64,000 nt of DNA from Petunia secreta (taxonomy: Eukaryota; Streptophyta; Magnoliopsida; Solanales; Solanaceae). This document shows positions 1 through 11,319 of the stretch, one piece after another; the stretch's first letter is position 1, and each line of letters starts with the position of its first letter. The translations under genes were made by a program, and so were the position numbers. Under the pieces are notes generated by a model. That model saw nothing but the letters and a program-made list of their open reading frames with translations. It searched no databases and had not been told where the DNA came from. The stretch spans positions 301,049-365,048 of the forward strand of contig JARKIP010000198.1 of the NCBI GenBank assembly GCA_029990175.1. Direction: 5' to 3'.

Positions 1-352
1 GTTCTAGTCATGATATTGGTTTTGTGTGTGATTTTTGGGGGGCACTCTCTTGCTTCATATTGGTGAGGGCGCATGGTTTGCATGAAATAGGTGAAGTTGA
101 TGGTTTCTTGGTTGAGTAGATAGGTGTGATTTTGTGGGAGCATGGTTGCAATAAGTTGAGTTTGTGCATTTGAGTTGTTTTGGGGGTGGTTGTTCTCATA
201 TTTTTGGTTTTGGTAAATTGTTGGCATGTTTGTGGACCCATAGTAGTCATGTGCGCATTGGTTCAATGGTCGGTATCAACCATAGTCATAGGCAGACCTG
301 TTTTACCTAGGTTGGAAGTTATTTGTGATTGCTCGAGGACGAGCAAAGGTTC

Positions 353-368
353 AAGTGTGGGGTGGTGA
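353..368 (+). promoter_or_regulatory. ATH1 polypurine tract
   Basis: AAGTGTGGGGTGGTGA lies immediately before the TGTTTGGCAT start of the LTR. This is the place and composition expected of the plus-strand primer for reverse transcription, and it fixes the orientation as plus. Confidence 0.75.
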
Positions 369-1708
369 TGTTTGGCATTTTATGCTTATATTTCCTTAAT
401 ATTTCCTCACGTTTTAGTACTTTATTCGCGCGTTTTATAGTTTGTGACTGTGGTTTTACACTGATTTTATGTCGTGCGTGTGTAGGTTGTTACGCAATGT
501 AATTGGAGCTTTTAAGAGCATGATTGAGCGAGAAAAGATTGGATTTTGATTGAGGATTGGATCGAGCACACGAAGGCACGACACGAGCGAGCAAAAGAGC
601 GAACGAAACAGGAATTTGGCTGGGCGCTGTGGGCTCCGCGCCGCGCCACCCACCGCGCCCAGTGTCCCTGCGCGTTTTCTTGCGCGACGCAGCCCAAAAG
701 CGTGAGAGTTTTGACGTCCTCTGCCTAGTGTCACGCGATCGGGGGCGCGGGGCGCCCGTTATGGCGCCCCGGGAGCGAATTTTGACTTCCTATTTCGTCT
801 AGGCTTGGGTCTAACTTATTATTAGGTGTTTGTAAACTCTATAAATACTCTTTTACTTAGTTTTTCATAGGAGTTGAGACTTGGGAGCAAATTTGAGAGC
901 TCATAACATCAAGAACAAGGGTTTTTCTTCCTTCCATTAATTTATTTCATCATTATTTCATTATTACACCAAATCTTTGTGTTGTTATTATGAGTATGCG
1001 TAGCTAAATATATCGTTCTAGGGTTAGAGTATTACATGAAGGTTGATGTTTGAAGATTGATTCCCATTAATTGAATCCCATTACGGGTTACTTATTCTTT
1101 CTTGATTTCACTTGTGTAATTGTCAGGGCCCGATTATTACGCATTATCTATGGTTTTTAGATTGAACTCGAAAGAGGGAATTTAATTACGTAATAAGAAA
1201 GAGTAGGACTAGTTTGTGAACCCGGGCATCGGGGAACCAATTTGTGAGTAGGATAGACATATACTTGCTCGCCTAGTTTAACTAATTACAGAATTCGTTA
1301 ATGCGTGCACGTGATTCAACCCATAGACATATAGGGATTGGAGTAGCCTGCATAGACCGTGAAGAACTGAAAGGTTTTCACGGGTACAATTAATCTGTTA
1401 GTTAGTAACCCGGGATTTAAGAAGTGGAATCAATTGGATAACTCAACTGGATTGTTCGTAACTCTGACCCTGGATCGTCTCCTTATTACTGATAACAACC
1501 AAGTTTTGCTCCATTGCTTGAATTCACTTTTACCATTTAATTACCGTTCTTTAGTTAATAAAATCCTCACTATTGGAAAAGATCCCTGAATAGTCTATAT
1601 AAATTGTTTGCTAGAATTCAGTCTGAATAGTCCTCGTGGGAACGATACTCATCTTATCACTTTATTACTTGTCGACCACGTATACTTGCGTGTGCGTTGG
1701 GAGCAACA
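369..1708 (+). repeat. ATH1 3' LTR (1,340 bp)
   Basis: The LTR begins TGTTTGGCATTTTATGC and ends GGGAGCAACA (TG...CA). The same sequence in reverse orientation forms the ATH2 5' LTR at 8495-9846, where the Athila PBS directly follows. A TATA-like CTATAAATA lies at 839-847. A GC-rich palindrome-bearing block (621-775) lies just upstream of it. The LTR end reads in frame into the neighbouring pol fragment, giving a chance fused frame (1608-2432). Confidence 0.88.
621..775 (+). promoter_or_regulatory. GC-rich palindromic block upstream of the ATH1 TATA
   Basis: The AT-rich LTR contains a compact GC-rich block with self-complementary words such as GGGGCGCC and GGCGCCCC, including GGGGCGCCCG- and ATGGCGCCCC-like stretches near 741-775. 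It sits roughly 60-220 bases before the TATA-like box. The matching block in ATH2 (9444-9594) is similar in nature but different in detail. A role in promoter control or silencing is inference. Confidence 0.5.
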
Positions 1709-4700
1709 GCAAGTCACCGAGGACTATAAACGAATGAAAGAATTGAAAGAAGCGGCCAAAGCTAAGCTTCCGATAGGAGCAAAATTGGGGCCCGAAGAGA
1801 CAAACTCACCGATCGAAGTGAAAGGAATTTGTGCAATCATGCAACCCGGTGAGATCTTACGAGGCAACGACCACGGTCAGATGATGATTTGCCTCGTGCA
1901 CAAGGGTATCCTTCTAAACTCTAATGATGATTTTTCTAATGATAACCCTTTGCCTTTGTTTGTTCGTAAAGTTTTGCAGGACTTCGAGGACATGTTTCCC
2001 GAGGAAATGCCAGGTGGATTACCTCCGTTGAGGGGAATCGAGCACCAAATTGACTTCGTGCCAGGGTCTCAAATCCCTAACAAACCTGCATACCGGTGTA
2101 ATCCCGAAGACACCAAAGAGCTCCAACGGCAGGTTGATGAATTGTTAAGCAAGGGCCTCGTTCGTGAGAGTTTGAGTCCTTGCGCCGTTCCTGTTATCCT
2201 TGTCCCGAAGAAGGATGGAACATGGCGAATGTGTGTTGACTGTCGAGCAGTCAACAAAATAACGGTAAAGTATCGTCATCCTATCCCTCGATTAGATGAC
2301 ATGCTAGATGAGTTAAGTGGTTCTTCATGCTTTTCGAAGATAGACCTCAGGTCCAGTTACCACCAGATCCGAATGAAACCCGGAGAAGAGTGGAAAACCG
2401 CATTCAAGACCAAGTTCGGTCTCTATGAATAGTTGGTGATGCCTTTTGGCTTATCCAATGCACCGAGCACATTCATGCGACTGATGAACCATGTGCTCAA
2501 ACCGTTCATAAATAAGTTTGTTGTCGTTTATTTCGATGACATACTTGTTTATAGCAGAACCGTGGATGAACATTTCGACCACCTAAGGCAAAAAGCTTCG
2601 AGAAGAGAAGTTGTATGCCAACTTCAAGAAATGCGCCTTTGGTGTCGATCGTGTAGTCTTTCTTGGATTTGTTGTCAGTGCTAATGGTGTCGAAGTCGAC
2701 GAATCAAAAGTCGAAGCCATCAAAGATTGGCCAACTCCAACCTCAGTATCACAAGTTCGTAGCTTCCATGGCTTAGCTAGCTTTTACCGAAGGTTTGTTC
2801 GTGACTTTAGCACCGTGGCAGCTCCTTTAACCGAGCTGGTTAAGAAAGACAATCCATTTGTGTGGGGAGAGTCCCAAGAAAGGGCTTTCCAAGAGTTGAA
2901 ACGGAGGCTTTGCTCTGCCCCGTTGTTGCAACTCCCTGACTTTGGCAAAGCATTCGAAGTCGAGTGTGATGCGTCTGGAGTTGGGATCGGAGGAGTGCTG
3001 ATGCAAGACTCGAAGCCGATCGCTTACTTTAGCGAAAAGCTTAAGGGTGCAACTTTGAATTACTCTACGTATGACAAAGAGTTGTATGCCCTCGTTCGAG
3101 CACTCGCCCATTGGCAGCATTATTTGTGGCCTCGAGAGTTTGTGATCAAAAGTGATCATGAGTCTTTGAAACATCTCCGAGGTCAGGAGAAATTGAATCG
3201 AAGACATGCCAAGTGGGTTGAATTTATTGAAAGCTTTCCCTATGTAATTCATTACAAAAAGGGAAAAGATAATGTTGTGGCCGATGCGCTATCGAGGAAA
3301 TTTGCCTTAGCGACCACTCTCGCCTCTAGGCTCATGGGATTCGAAAGCATCAAGTCGATGTACGAGGACGATCCCAAACTGAAATGTGTTCGAGACGCAA
3401 TCTTGAGTGTCCGAAAGGTTGAGAAATATCAATGGCATGATGGCTACCTCTTCAAGAATGGGAGGGTTTGTGTGCCAGTGTCATCGTGGAGAGAGCTCTT
3501 GGTTCGAGAAGCTCACTCAGGTGGACTGATGGGGCACTTCGGTGTCGATAAAACTCTTGGTATCTTGACCGAGCAGTTCCATTGGCCCAAAATGCGACGA
3601 GATGTGGAAAAGCTTTGCAACGCTTGTCTCGTTTGCAAGAAAGCAAAATCGAAGTCCAACCCTCATGGTTTGTACACCCCGTTGCCTGTGCCTAATCGAC
3701 CTTGGGTTGATATATCCATGGACTTTGTCTTGGGGTTACCGAGGTCGGGGGGAGGACATGATAGCATCTTTGTTGTGGTTGACCGTTTTTCAAAAATGGC
3801 TCACTTTATTCCTTGCAAAAAGTGTGATGATGCACAGCATGTAGCTACATTGTTTGTTTCTAATGTGTTAAAATTGCATGGTGTACCTCGTACTATTGTA
3901 AGTGATCGAGACTCGAAGTTCTTGAGTCATTTTTGGAAATGTTTGTGGGGTGCCCTCGGCACCAAGCTACTATTCTCGACGTCTCACCATCCTCAGACTG
4001 ATGGACAGACCGAGGTAGTTAACCGAACCTTGGGATCGTTGCTTCGGGCAATGACCAAAGGAAAGGTTGGAAACTGGGCTGATCGTTTGCCCATGATGGA
4101 GTTTGCATACAATCGAATGGTGCATAGAATGATCAACATGACCCCGTTTGAATGTGTGTATGGCTTTAATCCTTTGATTCCACTTGATTTAACCCCATTG
4201 CCTCGAGATTCTGTTCTTGATTTTGAAGGTACTCGACGAGCAGCTGCCTTGATCGAATTGCATGCAAAGGTGAAGAAGAACCTCGAGGAGGCCTATGCAA
4301 AGGTTGCCTTAAAGAAAAACAAGGGGCGTAAAAAGTTGGAATTAAGGAAGGGAGATTGGGTTTGGGTTCACTTCCGAAAGGAACGCTTCCCGAACCAAAG
4401 GAAAGGAAAGTTGGCTCCTCGAGGGGATGGTCCATTTCAAGTGTTGACCAAGATCAACAACAATGCCTACGTGATCGACCTCCCTGGTGAGTATAACGTG
4501 TCCAACACCTTTAATGTTGCTGACTTAGTTCCTTGTGTTGTAGGTCCAACTTCGGAGGACGAGGAGGGCTTGATTTCGAGGACGAAATCTTCTCAAGAAG
4601 GGGAGGATGATGCAGCCCGATCACGTGCTGATCAAGTGATCGATCCACCGAGGAGACCGATGACAAGAAGCCAAGCCAAGCTGCTGCACGATGTGCATGT

Positions 4701-4830
4701 TCACTTAGCCTGGCCGAAGGAAAACAATTGCTCCGAAGCTGAGTGGCCGAGCTCAAGAATCGAAGGCATTATCTTCAGATTTGAGCCCGAAGGCAAAGTG
4801 ACCGAGGACAATGAGCTCGAAGACAATTGA
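1709..4830 (+). pseudogene. Gypsy-D pol fragment (RT, RNase H, integrase), disrupted
   Basis: The frame opens at the VTEDYKRMKELKEA linker that follows the protease region. It continues with the RT (VPKKDGTWRMCVDCRAVNK, VMPFGLSNAPSTFM, YFDD), RNase H (VECDASGVGIGGVLMQ), an H-H-C-C integrase zinc domain (HSGGLMGHFGVDKT ... CNACLVCKK), the D-D-E integrase core (ISMDF, VSDRDSKF, GQTEVVNRTL) and a GPFQVLTKINNNAY C-terminus typical of the CRM clade. Two lesions disable it. The Trp codon before VMPFGL is TAG (near 2430), and about 8 bp are missing near 2590 relative to Gypsy-B, shifting the frame. From 2611 to 4830 it is open. The last 74 codons lie inside the 3' LTR. There is no classical chromodomain, as expected for CRM elements. 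Confidence 0.9.
4595..4607 (+). promoter_or_regulatory. Gypsy-D polypurine tract
   Basis: AAGAAGGGGAGGA stands directly before the TGATGCAGCC start of the 3' LTR and inside the pol reading frame. The identical tract precedes the 3' LTRs of Gypsy-B and Gypsy-C and of all three U elements. Confidence 0.88.
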
Positions 4831-5341
4831 GCGTCCAAAGGCAACAAGTGTGTTCGAGCAGACAATCGAGAACCGAAGTCAAAGTCTGCCGAACACAATT
4901 TAACTCAGCCTGCGTGGCTTATTTCTATTGGTCGCCTGTGACCCTTTTACTAGTTTACCCTTAGTATTTCCTATATAAACCTTGTTTCCTTTCATTTTAG
5001 ATTACCTAGTTTTTTAATATTGATGAATTGAATGAAAGTGCCGAGCACATTTCTTCTTGTCTCCGTCGTGAGCAAAACCCCGGTGAGGGCTTTTATGGAC
5101 TTGTGGCTTTCGGTTAATCCGATTGAACATTCCTCTTTGATCATTCAGTTTGCAAGAGGCATGTTCTCTTGAGGATTGTTGCATAGTTTAGGTGATTCTT
5201 GTATCCCTTTCGATCGAGCTTTGAGACAGGTTCCTCACTGTTCTTTCGAAAGAAGCAAGTTTTGTCTTGCTTCTATCTTTTATCTTTCTTGTTTTCTTCC
5301 GCGTTTGTGCTTAGAAATTCCTTCGGGTTTGCATTGCACCA
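4608..5341 (+). repeat. Gypsy-D 3' LTR (734 bp)
   Basis: Begins TGATGCAGCC and ends GCATTGCACCA. It contains the 3' end of the pol frame up to 4830, an inverted CCAAT (ATTGG near 4930) and a TATA box TATATAAA at 4972-4979. It matches the LTRs of Gypsy-B (21947-22699) and Gypsy-C (30385-31138) closely along its length. Confidence 0.92.
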
Positions 5342-5346
5342 AGTAC

Positions 5347-8300
5347 TCATGCCCTGCAAGTCTATCCAGCATCTGATCAATAAAGGGGAGTGGGAAGTGA
5401 TCTTTCCTGGTGGCCTTGTTCAGCTTCCTATAGTTAATGCAAATTCGCCACCCTGTAACAGTTCTTATAGGAATCAACTCATTATGCTCATTCTTCACCA
5501 CTGTCATGCCCCCCTTCTTTGGAACACATTGCACTGGACTCACCCACTTGCTGTCAGAGATAGGAAAGATAATACCAGCATCCAGCCACTTCATAACTTC
5601 TTTCTTCACCACCTCCTTCATAATTGGATTTAGCCTCCTCTGCTGCTCTATGGATGGTTTATGATCTTCCTCCAAGAGAATTTTATGCATGCAGAAAGAA
5701 GGACTAATCCCTCTAATATCAGCAATAGTCCAGCCAATAGCTCTTTTGCGCTCTCGCAATACCCGCAACACCTTCTCAACTTGCACATCAGACAACAAAG
5801 AAGAAAGAATCACGGGCAAAGTATTACCTTCACCCAAATAAGCATAACGTAAATGCTCGGGTAGTGGTTTGAGCTCAAGATTAGGAGCTTTCTCAATAGA
5901 CGGTTTAGCAGGAGTTAAGGTCAACGGTCTATCAAGCTCCTTAAATTTCTTCCACCCTGGGATGAATCTACTCTGCATATTAAGAACCTCCAAATACTCT
6001 TCAATATCATCATCCTTTAGGATATCATCATCATCACATAAGAGTGCCCGTTCTAAAGAATCAACATTAGAAGCCAAGAATGACCTCTCATCAGCAGTCA
6101 ACTCATCATCTACCACTTTTACCATGGAAAGCTCTTCATAATGAGAAGGAAGCTGGGTAGCTCTGAACACATTAAACACAGCTTCTTCCCCATTTACCTT
6201 CATAACCATCTTTCCAGCTCTGACTCTAATAACAGCATCAGCAGTAACCAAAAATCCTCTTCCCAAGATGAGAGGAACCTCAGGATCAGCTTCGTAATCA
6301 AGAATAATAAAATCAACAGGTAATATAAACTGACCCAATTGTACAAGTACATCCTCAATAATCCCCTTGGGGCATGTCAAAGATCTATCAGCCAGCTGCA
6401 GGGTCACAGTAGTGGGTCGGGGTTCACCCAGGCCTAGCTTCCTGAAAACTGAAGAAGGCATTAAATTCACACTAGCACCCAAATCACATAAAGCTCGGCC
6501 AACCTCATGTTCCCCAATTTTCAAGGGAATGGTAAAACTGCCAGGATCTTTCAATTTCTGAGGAAGTTTGCTTCTAACTCTGGAACTACACTCCTCAGTG
6601 AGTGCAACTGTCTCAAACTCAATCAGTCTTCTCTTGTTAGCAACAATATCCTTGATGTATTTAGCATATTTGGGAACATCCCGCAAAAGCTCCACCAAAG
6701 GGATATTTACCTGAATCTGACTCAATATCTCCAAGAATTTCTTGCATGCTGCATCAACTTTCTGCTTCTGAAGTCTCTGAGGGAAAGGTGGTGGTGGTCT
6801 CACAATAGTAGACTCGGGCTGCTTTGCTATCACTGTCTCTGCTTCTTTCTCCACTTCCCTATCTGCATTAGGCTCTAACGCACCAACAGGCTTCTTTGGC
6901 TTTGGGGGAACTTCTTCTAGAGCTCTTCCATTCCTCAAAGTGACTGCTTGCACAAATTCTTTAGGATTCTTCTCTGTATCACTCGGTAAAGCACCCCGAG
7001 GTCTATTATTTTGTACTCCAGCAAGCTGGCCCAATTGTTTCTCAAGATCTTTCTGCGCACTGCTCAAATCTTTAATTGTTTGTGCCTGAGATGCTGAATC
7101 ATCCATGAGCTTTTGCTGCCCTGCAAGAAGTTTCCTAAGCATATCCTCCACTGTGTTAGACTGTTGTGGCTGAGTCTGTGACTGTGACCCCTACTGTGGT
7201 GCATTGCTTTGATTAATTTGGGGTCTCTCATTACCTTGAAACTGCTCACGGTTATCCCTCCAAGAAAAATTTGGGTGATTACGCCAACCCGCGTTATAGC
7301 TGTTACCATATTGATTTCGATTCTGACCCTGCGACCTGTTCTGATTACTCACATAATACACTGACTCTGGGTTAGAAGGACATACTTCAGTACTATAATC
7401 CTCTCCACAAACCTCACAAAAAGTTTGAATTTGTTGCACTGGAGCTAATGGTGGTTTTGCTTGGAGAGTCAGCTTCCTGATTTGATTAGAAATAGCATCC
7501 ATCTTCGCTCTCAGCTCTGAAATTGCATCCAATTGAAGTATCCCAGCAGCTTTTTGTGTATTAGCCCTGCTAACACCCTCAAATTGTGTCGTAGCTCTGC
7601 CATCACCCTGCCAATCAGGATTGCTCTGCGAAAACTTGTCAAGTAATTCATAAATCTGATCAAAATTTAAGGCCAGCACTTGGCCTCCAGCAGCAGCATC
7701 AACCACGATCTTAGTGTGTTGGTTCAACCCCTCCACAAAAGTGTGTGCAATAACCTCATTAGATTGGTTGTGATGTGGACAATCTCTCAGTAGAGCTTTG
7801 AATCTCTCCCAGGCTGCATACAAGGATTCTCCTTCTAACTGTCTGAAGGACATAATTTCGCTCCTCAGCCGGGCTGTCTTGGCAGACGGATAAAACTTAG
7901 CCAAGAAATTCTTAGCCAAATCCTCCCAAGTAGTGATAGACCCAGGCTTCTCAGCCTTTAACCACTTCCTTGCTGCCCCAATCAATGAAAATGGGAACAT
8001 AATCAGTAGGCACACCCGATGGTGTATAAGTATCACTGATCTCCAGAAAGTTCTGAATGTGTTCCTGCGGATCCTCATGTAGTAATCCAGCATATTGCCC
8101 CGTCACATGCAGCAACTGTATCATGCCGGGCTTGATCTCAAAGTGCCCGGTAATAGCGGGCTTCACAATACTTGACGCTACTCCTCCAAGGCTAGGAAGA
8201 GCAACATCTCGCACTGCTACTGCTTGTTCTTCTGCCATTTCGACAGGTAGAGAGGCAAGTACGATTGCTAGTGCTTCTTGATCTCTCGCTTCTCTTCTTG

Positions 8301-8370
8301 CCCTTCTCAAGGTTCTTTCAGGCTCGGGATCAAAAGGTGCGAGTGATTCGTCCTTTTTATTCCTTTGCAT
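5347..8370 (-). pseudogene. ATH2 gag-protease-RT (5' part), disrupted
   Basis: Translation starts at 8370. Gag contains the retrotransposon gag core (GAARKWLKAEKPGSITTWED, LGESLYAAWERFKALLRDCP-like) and a CxxC...C cysteine cluster (FCEVCGEDYSTEVCPSNP). A protease follows with CDLGASVNLMP, the D-L-G-A form usual for Athila, then LGRGFL. RT starts after a linker (VSPVQCVPKKGG, TGWRICINYRKLN, FIDQMLDRLAGHEY) and is severed there by Gypsy-D before the YxDD motif. Lesions: a frameshift near 8000 within gag and one TAG at 7191-7193 replacing Gln between gag and protease. Apart from these the frame from about 8093 to 5347 is open, so decay is mild. The element cannot be autonomous here. Confidence 0.9.
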
Positions 8371-8470
8371 TCAAAACCTATTGCCTGAAACAGCACAAGA
8401 AACTCAACAAAAAAATTAAACCTGAATAGAAATTAAGTAATCGTTCAAAAAGAAACTAGTCCGTAATTAG

Positions 8471-8488
8471 TCCCCGGCAACGGCGCCA
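8471..8488 (-). promoter_or_regulatory. ATH2 primer-binding site
   Basis: On the minus strand this reads TGGCGCCGTTGCCGGGGA, six bases after the LTR end. It is the PBS known for Athila elements (tRNA-Asp type) and supports the clade call independently of the protein motifs. Confidence 0.9.
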
Positions 8489-8494
8489 AAAACT

Positions 8495-9846
8495 TGTTAC
8501 TCCCAACGCACACGCAAGTATACGCGGTCGACAAGTAATAAAGTGATAAATCGAATATCGTTCCCACGAGGACTAAGCAGACTAATACTTAACAAACAAT
8601 TTCTAACAAACTACTCAAGGATCTTTTTCTTTGATGATAAGAGTTTTTATAACTAAAAAGTAGTAATTAAGGTGTTAGAAGTGTAGTCAAGCAATGTGCG
8701 ATACTTTGGTTGTTAACAATATTCAGAGTTATGAACAATCCAGGGTCAGAGTTACGAACAATCCAGTTGATGTATCCAATTGATTCCACTTCTTAAATCC
8801 CGGGTTACTAACTGACAGAGTAAATGTAACTGTGAAAACCTTTCAGTTCTTCACAGTCTATGCAAGCTGCTTCAATCCCTATATGTCTATGGGTTAAATC
8901 ACATGCACGCATTAACGAATCATGTATAGAGTTAAACTAGGCAAGCAAGTATATGTCTATCGTACTCGCAAATTGGTTCCCCGATGCCCGGATTCACAAA
9001 CTAGTTCTATTCTTTCTTATTACGTAATTAAATTTCCTCTTTCGAGTTCAATCCAAAAACCATAGATAATGTATAATTGTCGAGCTCTAACAATTATACA
9101 AGTGAAATCAAGAAAGAATAAGCAACCCGTTATGGGATTCAATCAATGGGAATCAATCTTCAAACAATCAACTTTCATGTAATACTCTAACCCTAGAACG
9201 TAGAGTTTAGCCACACATATTTATAATCACAAGGCAAGAATTTGGTGTAATACTGAAATAATTGATGTAATAGATGAAACATTATGAATAAACCCTTGTT
9301 CAATGAGTATGTTGCTCTCAATATTGCACCAAAGTAAGAACTCCCTTCAAAAACTAAGTAAAATACTATTTATAGTGTTTACAAACACCTAGTAATAAGT
9401 TAGACCCAATGCTAGACGGAATAGGAAGTGAAAATCCGCACAAGGGGCGCTATAACGGGCGCCCCGCACCTAGTAAAGCGCCAAGTCAAGCAGAACCCGT
9501 CGAAATCCGGGCGCTATAGCCACGCGCCGCATGAGAAAACGCGCTGGGGCACTGGGCGCTATAACTGGCGCGCCACGTGCCCCAAAGCGCCCAGCCATTT
9601 TGCCTTGTTCCTTGGTCCGAAATCTTGCTCGTGTCGTGCCCTCGTGTGCTCAATCCAATCCTCAATCAACTTCCAATCAATTCTTGCTAAATCAAGCTCC
9701 TAAAAGCTCCAAATGCACTGCGTAACAACCTACATACACACGACATCAAATTAGTATAAAACCACATTCACAAACTATAAAACGAGCGAATAACAAGCTC
9801 AAATATGCGGAAATATTAAGGAAACCTTGGCATAAAATGCCAAACA
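8495..9846 (-). repeat. ATH2 5' LTR (1,352 bp)
   Basis: On the minus strand it starts TGTTTGGCATTTTATGCC and ends GGGAGTAACA. It is the same LTR family as ATH1 (369-1708) in inverted orientation. A minus-strand TATA-like sequence is near 9365-9375. A GC-rich block with repeated GGGCGCTATA words lies upstream of it at 9444-9594. Confidence 0.9.
9444..9594 (-). promoter_or_regulatory. GC-rich palindromic block in the ATH2 LTR
   Basis: Contains several copies of GGGCGCTATA followed by GGCGCCCC- or GGCGCGCC-like words in an otherwise AT-rich LTR, just upstream of the TATA-like box. It corresponds in position to the ATH1 block at 621-775, although the exact words differ. Confidence 0.5.
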
Positions 9847-11298
9847 TCAAATAGCCCAAATTATTTTAAAATGGCACTCAAGTGAGTTGCCAATCAATCA
9901 CTTTTGACTGCAGCATCTGCCCTATTTACTTTTTACCTCAACTAGTTGGATAGAACCAAATTTCAAGCCAACTACTTCTTGCTTTTATATCTATAAAAGG
10001 AAAGGGAGGCCTTCCATTTTAGGACAGAAAAAAAATAGAGAAAAATAGAACACAAAACCAGAGAGAACAAGTTGAAACACCAACATTTACTGAATACAAC
10101 AGAGAGAGAAAAGAGTAAATAAAAAAAAGAAGAAAGAATGAAAACACTTAGTGAGTTTCAAGATTGTGATTTAGAACCAAAAGACGTCAACACTAAGAGT
10201 CTTTTGGGATATAAACTTTTAGTTTTAGTAAAGTTTAAGGTTATATATGTGTTGTTGCGGTTTAGTGGCCGTTTAGTCTTTGACATTGATGGGTTCGCTA
10301 AGTTGGCTTTGTCTATCTTGAGTTTTAATCACATTAGGTATTTTCTTCTATTTAAATTTTGTACAAGTTTATTGCTATTTTGTGAATGGAATATGCACGT
10401 TAAAGGCTCGAAAGAATTGCTTCTCCTTCACTTGTGCACATTCTACCATATTTATTGTGATTAAAAATAGGAAAGCATATACTGTGATTTCTTTAAACCA
10501 TGACATATCTACTTTTTTAGCCACAATATTATTTTTTTTGAGTTATGTATGAAAAAGTTTTACGGACAGAAAATCGTTTGAAATATTTGTGGAATCAGAC
10601 ATGTTTTGTAATGAATTGAAGATCTGACCCATTTTGCTTAAAATCAATAAGTGGAAAATGAAGGTCATTTTGTAAAAATAAGATTTGAAAGATAAAAAGA
10701 GTTGTAATTTAGGATCTAAACACTTTTAATTTGCAAACTGTGATAAAAAATGAAAGGAAACAGAATCATTGGACCATCCTTGCAAATGTTTTCTTTTGGA
10801 ACCGTAAGCAATAAATTGCATTTTCGTTCTTTTCGACCATTTTTTGGCAAATAACCACTTGTTTAAATAATCCTAGGCTTAATTAAAAGGTTTTAAGTTA
10901 TTTTTGAGCAATATAAATCACGACTCATTTTGGAGTATGGATTTTAATTCGTCAAGTTTAGTATAGAGTAGAACATTTTCAAAGTGCGACATAACTAACG
11001 ACAAATATATAACAACCATATATTTTTCTTAAATTAATTTGTGACAATAAAGCAACCGTGCTCGGCACAGGACTTGAGGGTGCTTAATACCTTCCCGAGA
11101 GTCAACTGAGAACCTTACCCGAATATTTGGCGCGGATTATTTAACGAGTCAAAGGTGTTCTAGGTACACCACTTTGGCGGCTTAGCACATCTTTAACCTA
11201 TCAAGTGGCGACTTTGTATTCTCTTTAAATATTTTGTGTACCTTAAAACATCACTCATTGCCTTTAAATGAAATACTTATAAATTTTAGAATGTGACA
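9847..11298 (+). repeat. TAT1 5' LTR, truncated
   Basis: AT-rich sequence ending GAATGTGACA immediately before a Tat-type PBS. Near 11080 it has the GAGGGTGCTTAATACCTTCCC block that Tat/Ogre LTRs keep close to their 3' end; the equivalent in TAT2 is near 61389. A TATA-like CTATAAAAGG is at about 9991-10000. No gene is seen; a 108-codon open frame at 10138-10464 lacks any recognisable domain. The LTR start is missing because ATH2 inserted here. Confidence 0.75.
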
Positions 11299-11301
11299 GC
11301 T

Positions 11302-11319
11302 TGGCGACTCCGTTGGAGA
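11302..11319 (+). promoter_or_regulatory. TAT1 primer-binding site
   Basis: TGGCGACTCCGTTGGAGA begins four bases after the LTR end. It resembles the TGGCGACTCCACTGGGGA-type PBS of Tat-lineage elements with two or three decayed positions. Confidence 0.75.

Larger units (their letters stand above)
1..1708 (+). mobile_element. ATH1: 3' end of an Athila-type Ty3/gypsy element
   Basis: The first 368 bases are the non-coding 3' internal end, closing with a purine-rich tract and followed by a complete LTR. The LTR ends abruptly at 1708 against CRM-like pol coding sequence, so ATH1 inserted into Gypsy-D. GCAAG right after the LTR is probably one copy of the target duplication; other copies of this pol read ACAAG or GCAAG there. 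The other side lies left of the window. No Athila pol or env-like frame is visible in the short internal part. Clade is assigned because the LTR is the same family as that of ATH2, which carries Athila coding motifs. Confidence 0.85.
1709..5341 (+). mobile_element. Gypsy-D: 3' half of a CRM-like Ty3/gypsy element
   Basis: The retained part starts in pol just after the protease region and runs through RT, RNase H and integrase to a complete 3' LTR ending at 5341. The 5' half is cut off by ATH1 and must lie left of the window. The right end abuts ATH2 reverse transcriptase coding sequence; AGTAC at 5342-5346 is the probable target duplication. Pol and LTR are nearly identical to Gypsy-B and Gypsy-C, so all three belong to one recently active family. 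Confidence 0.9.
5342..9846 (-). mobile_element. ATH2: 5' part of an Athila-type element
   Basis: On the minus strand this has a 5' LTR (8495-9846), an Athila-type PBS, gag, protease and the start of RT. The RT is cut at 5341/5342 by Gypsy-D. The rest of pol and the 3' LTR must lie beyond the left edge. The right end abuts the decayed TAT1 LTR at 9847, with TCAAA (9847-9851) as the possible target duplication. Confidence 0.9.

Noticed and set aside
8..250. 80-codon antisense frame in the ATH1 3' internal region, considered as an env-like remnant
   Set aside because: Low-complexity composition (Thr, Ser, Pro, Lys), wrong strand for the element, no transmembrane or known motif.
2827..3252. Antisense open frame opposite Gypsy-D RNase H, with copies opposite B, C and A
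   Set aside because: It recurs wherever the pol sequence recurs and only mirrors the codon pattern of the sense frame; it has no start context or domain of its own.
10138..10464. 108-codon open frame in the TAT1 LTR
   Set aside because: Lies wholly inside LTR sequence, hydrophobic and AT-driven, no recognised domain and no equivalent in the TAT2 LTR that I can see.
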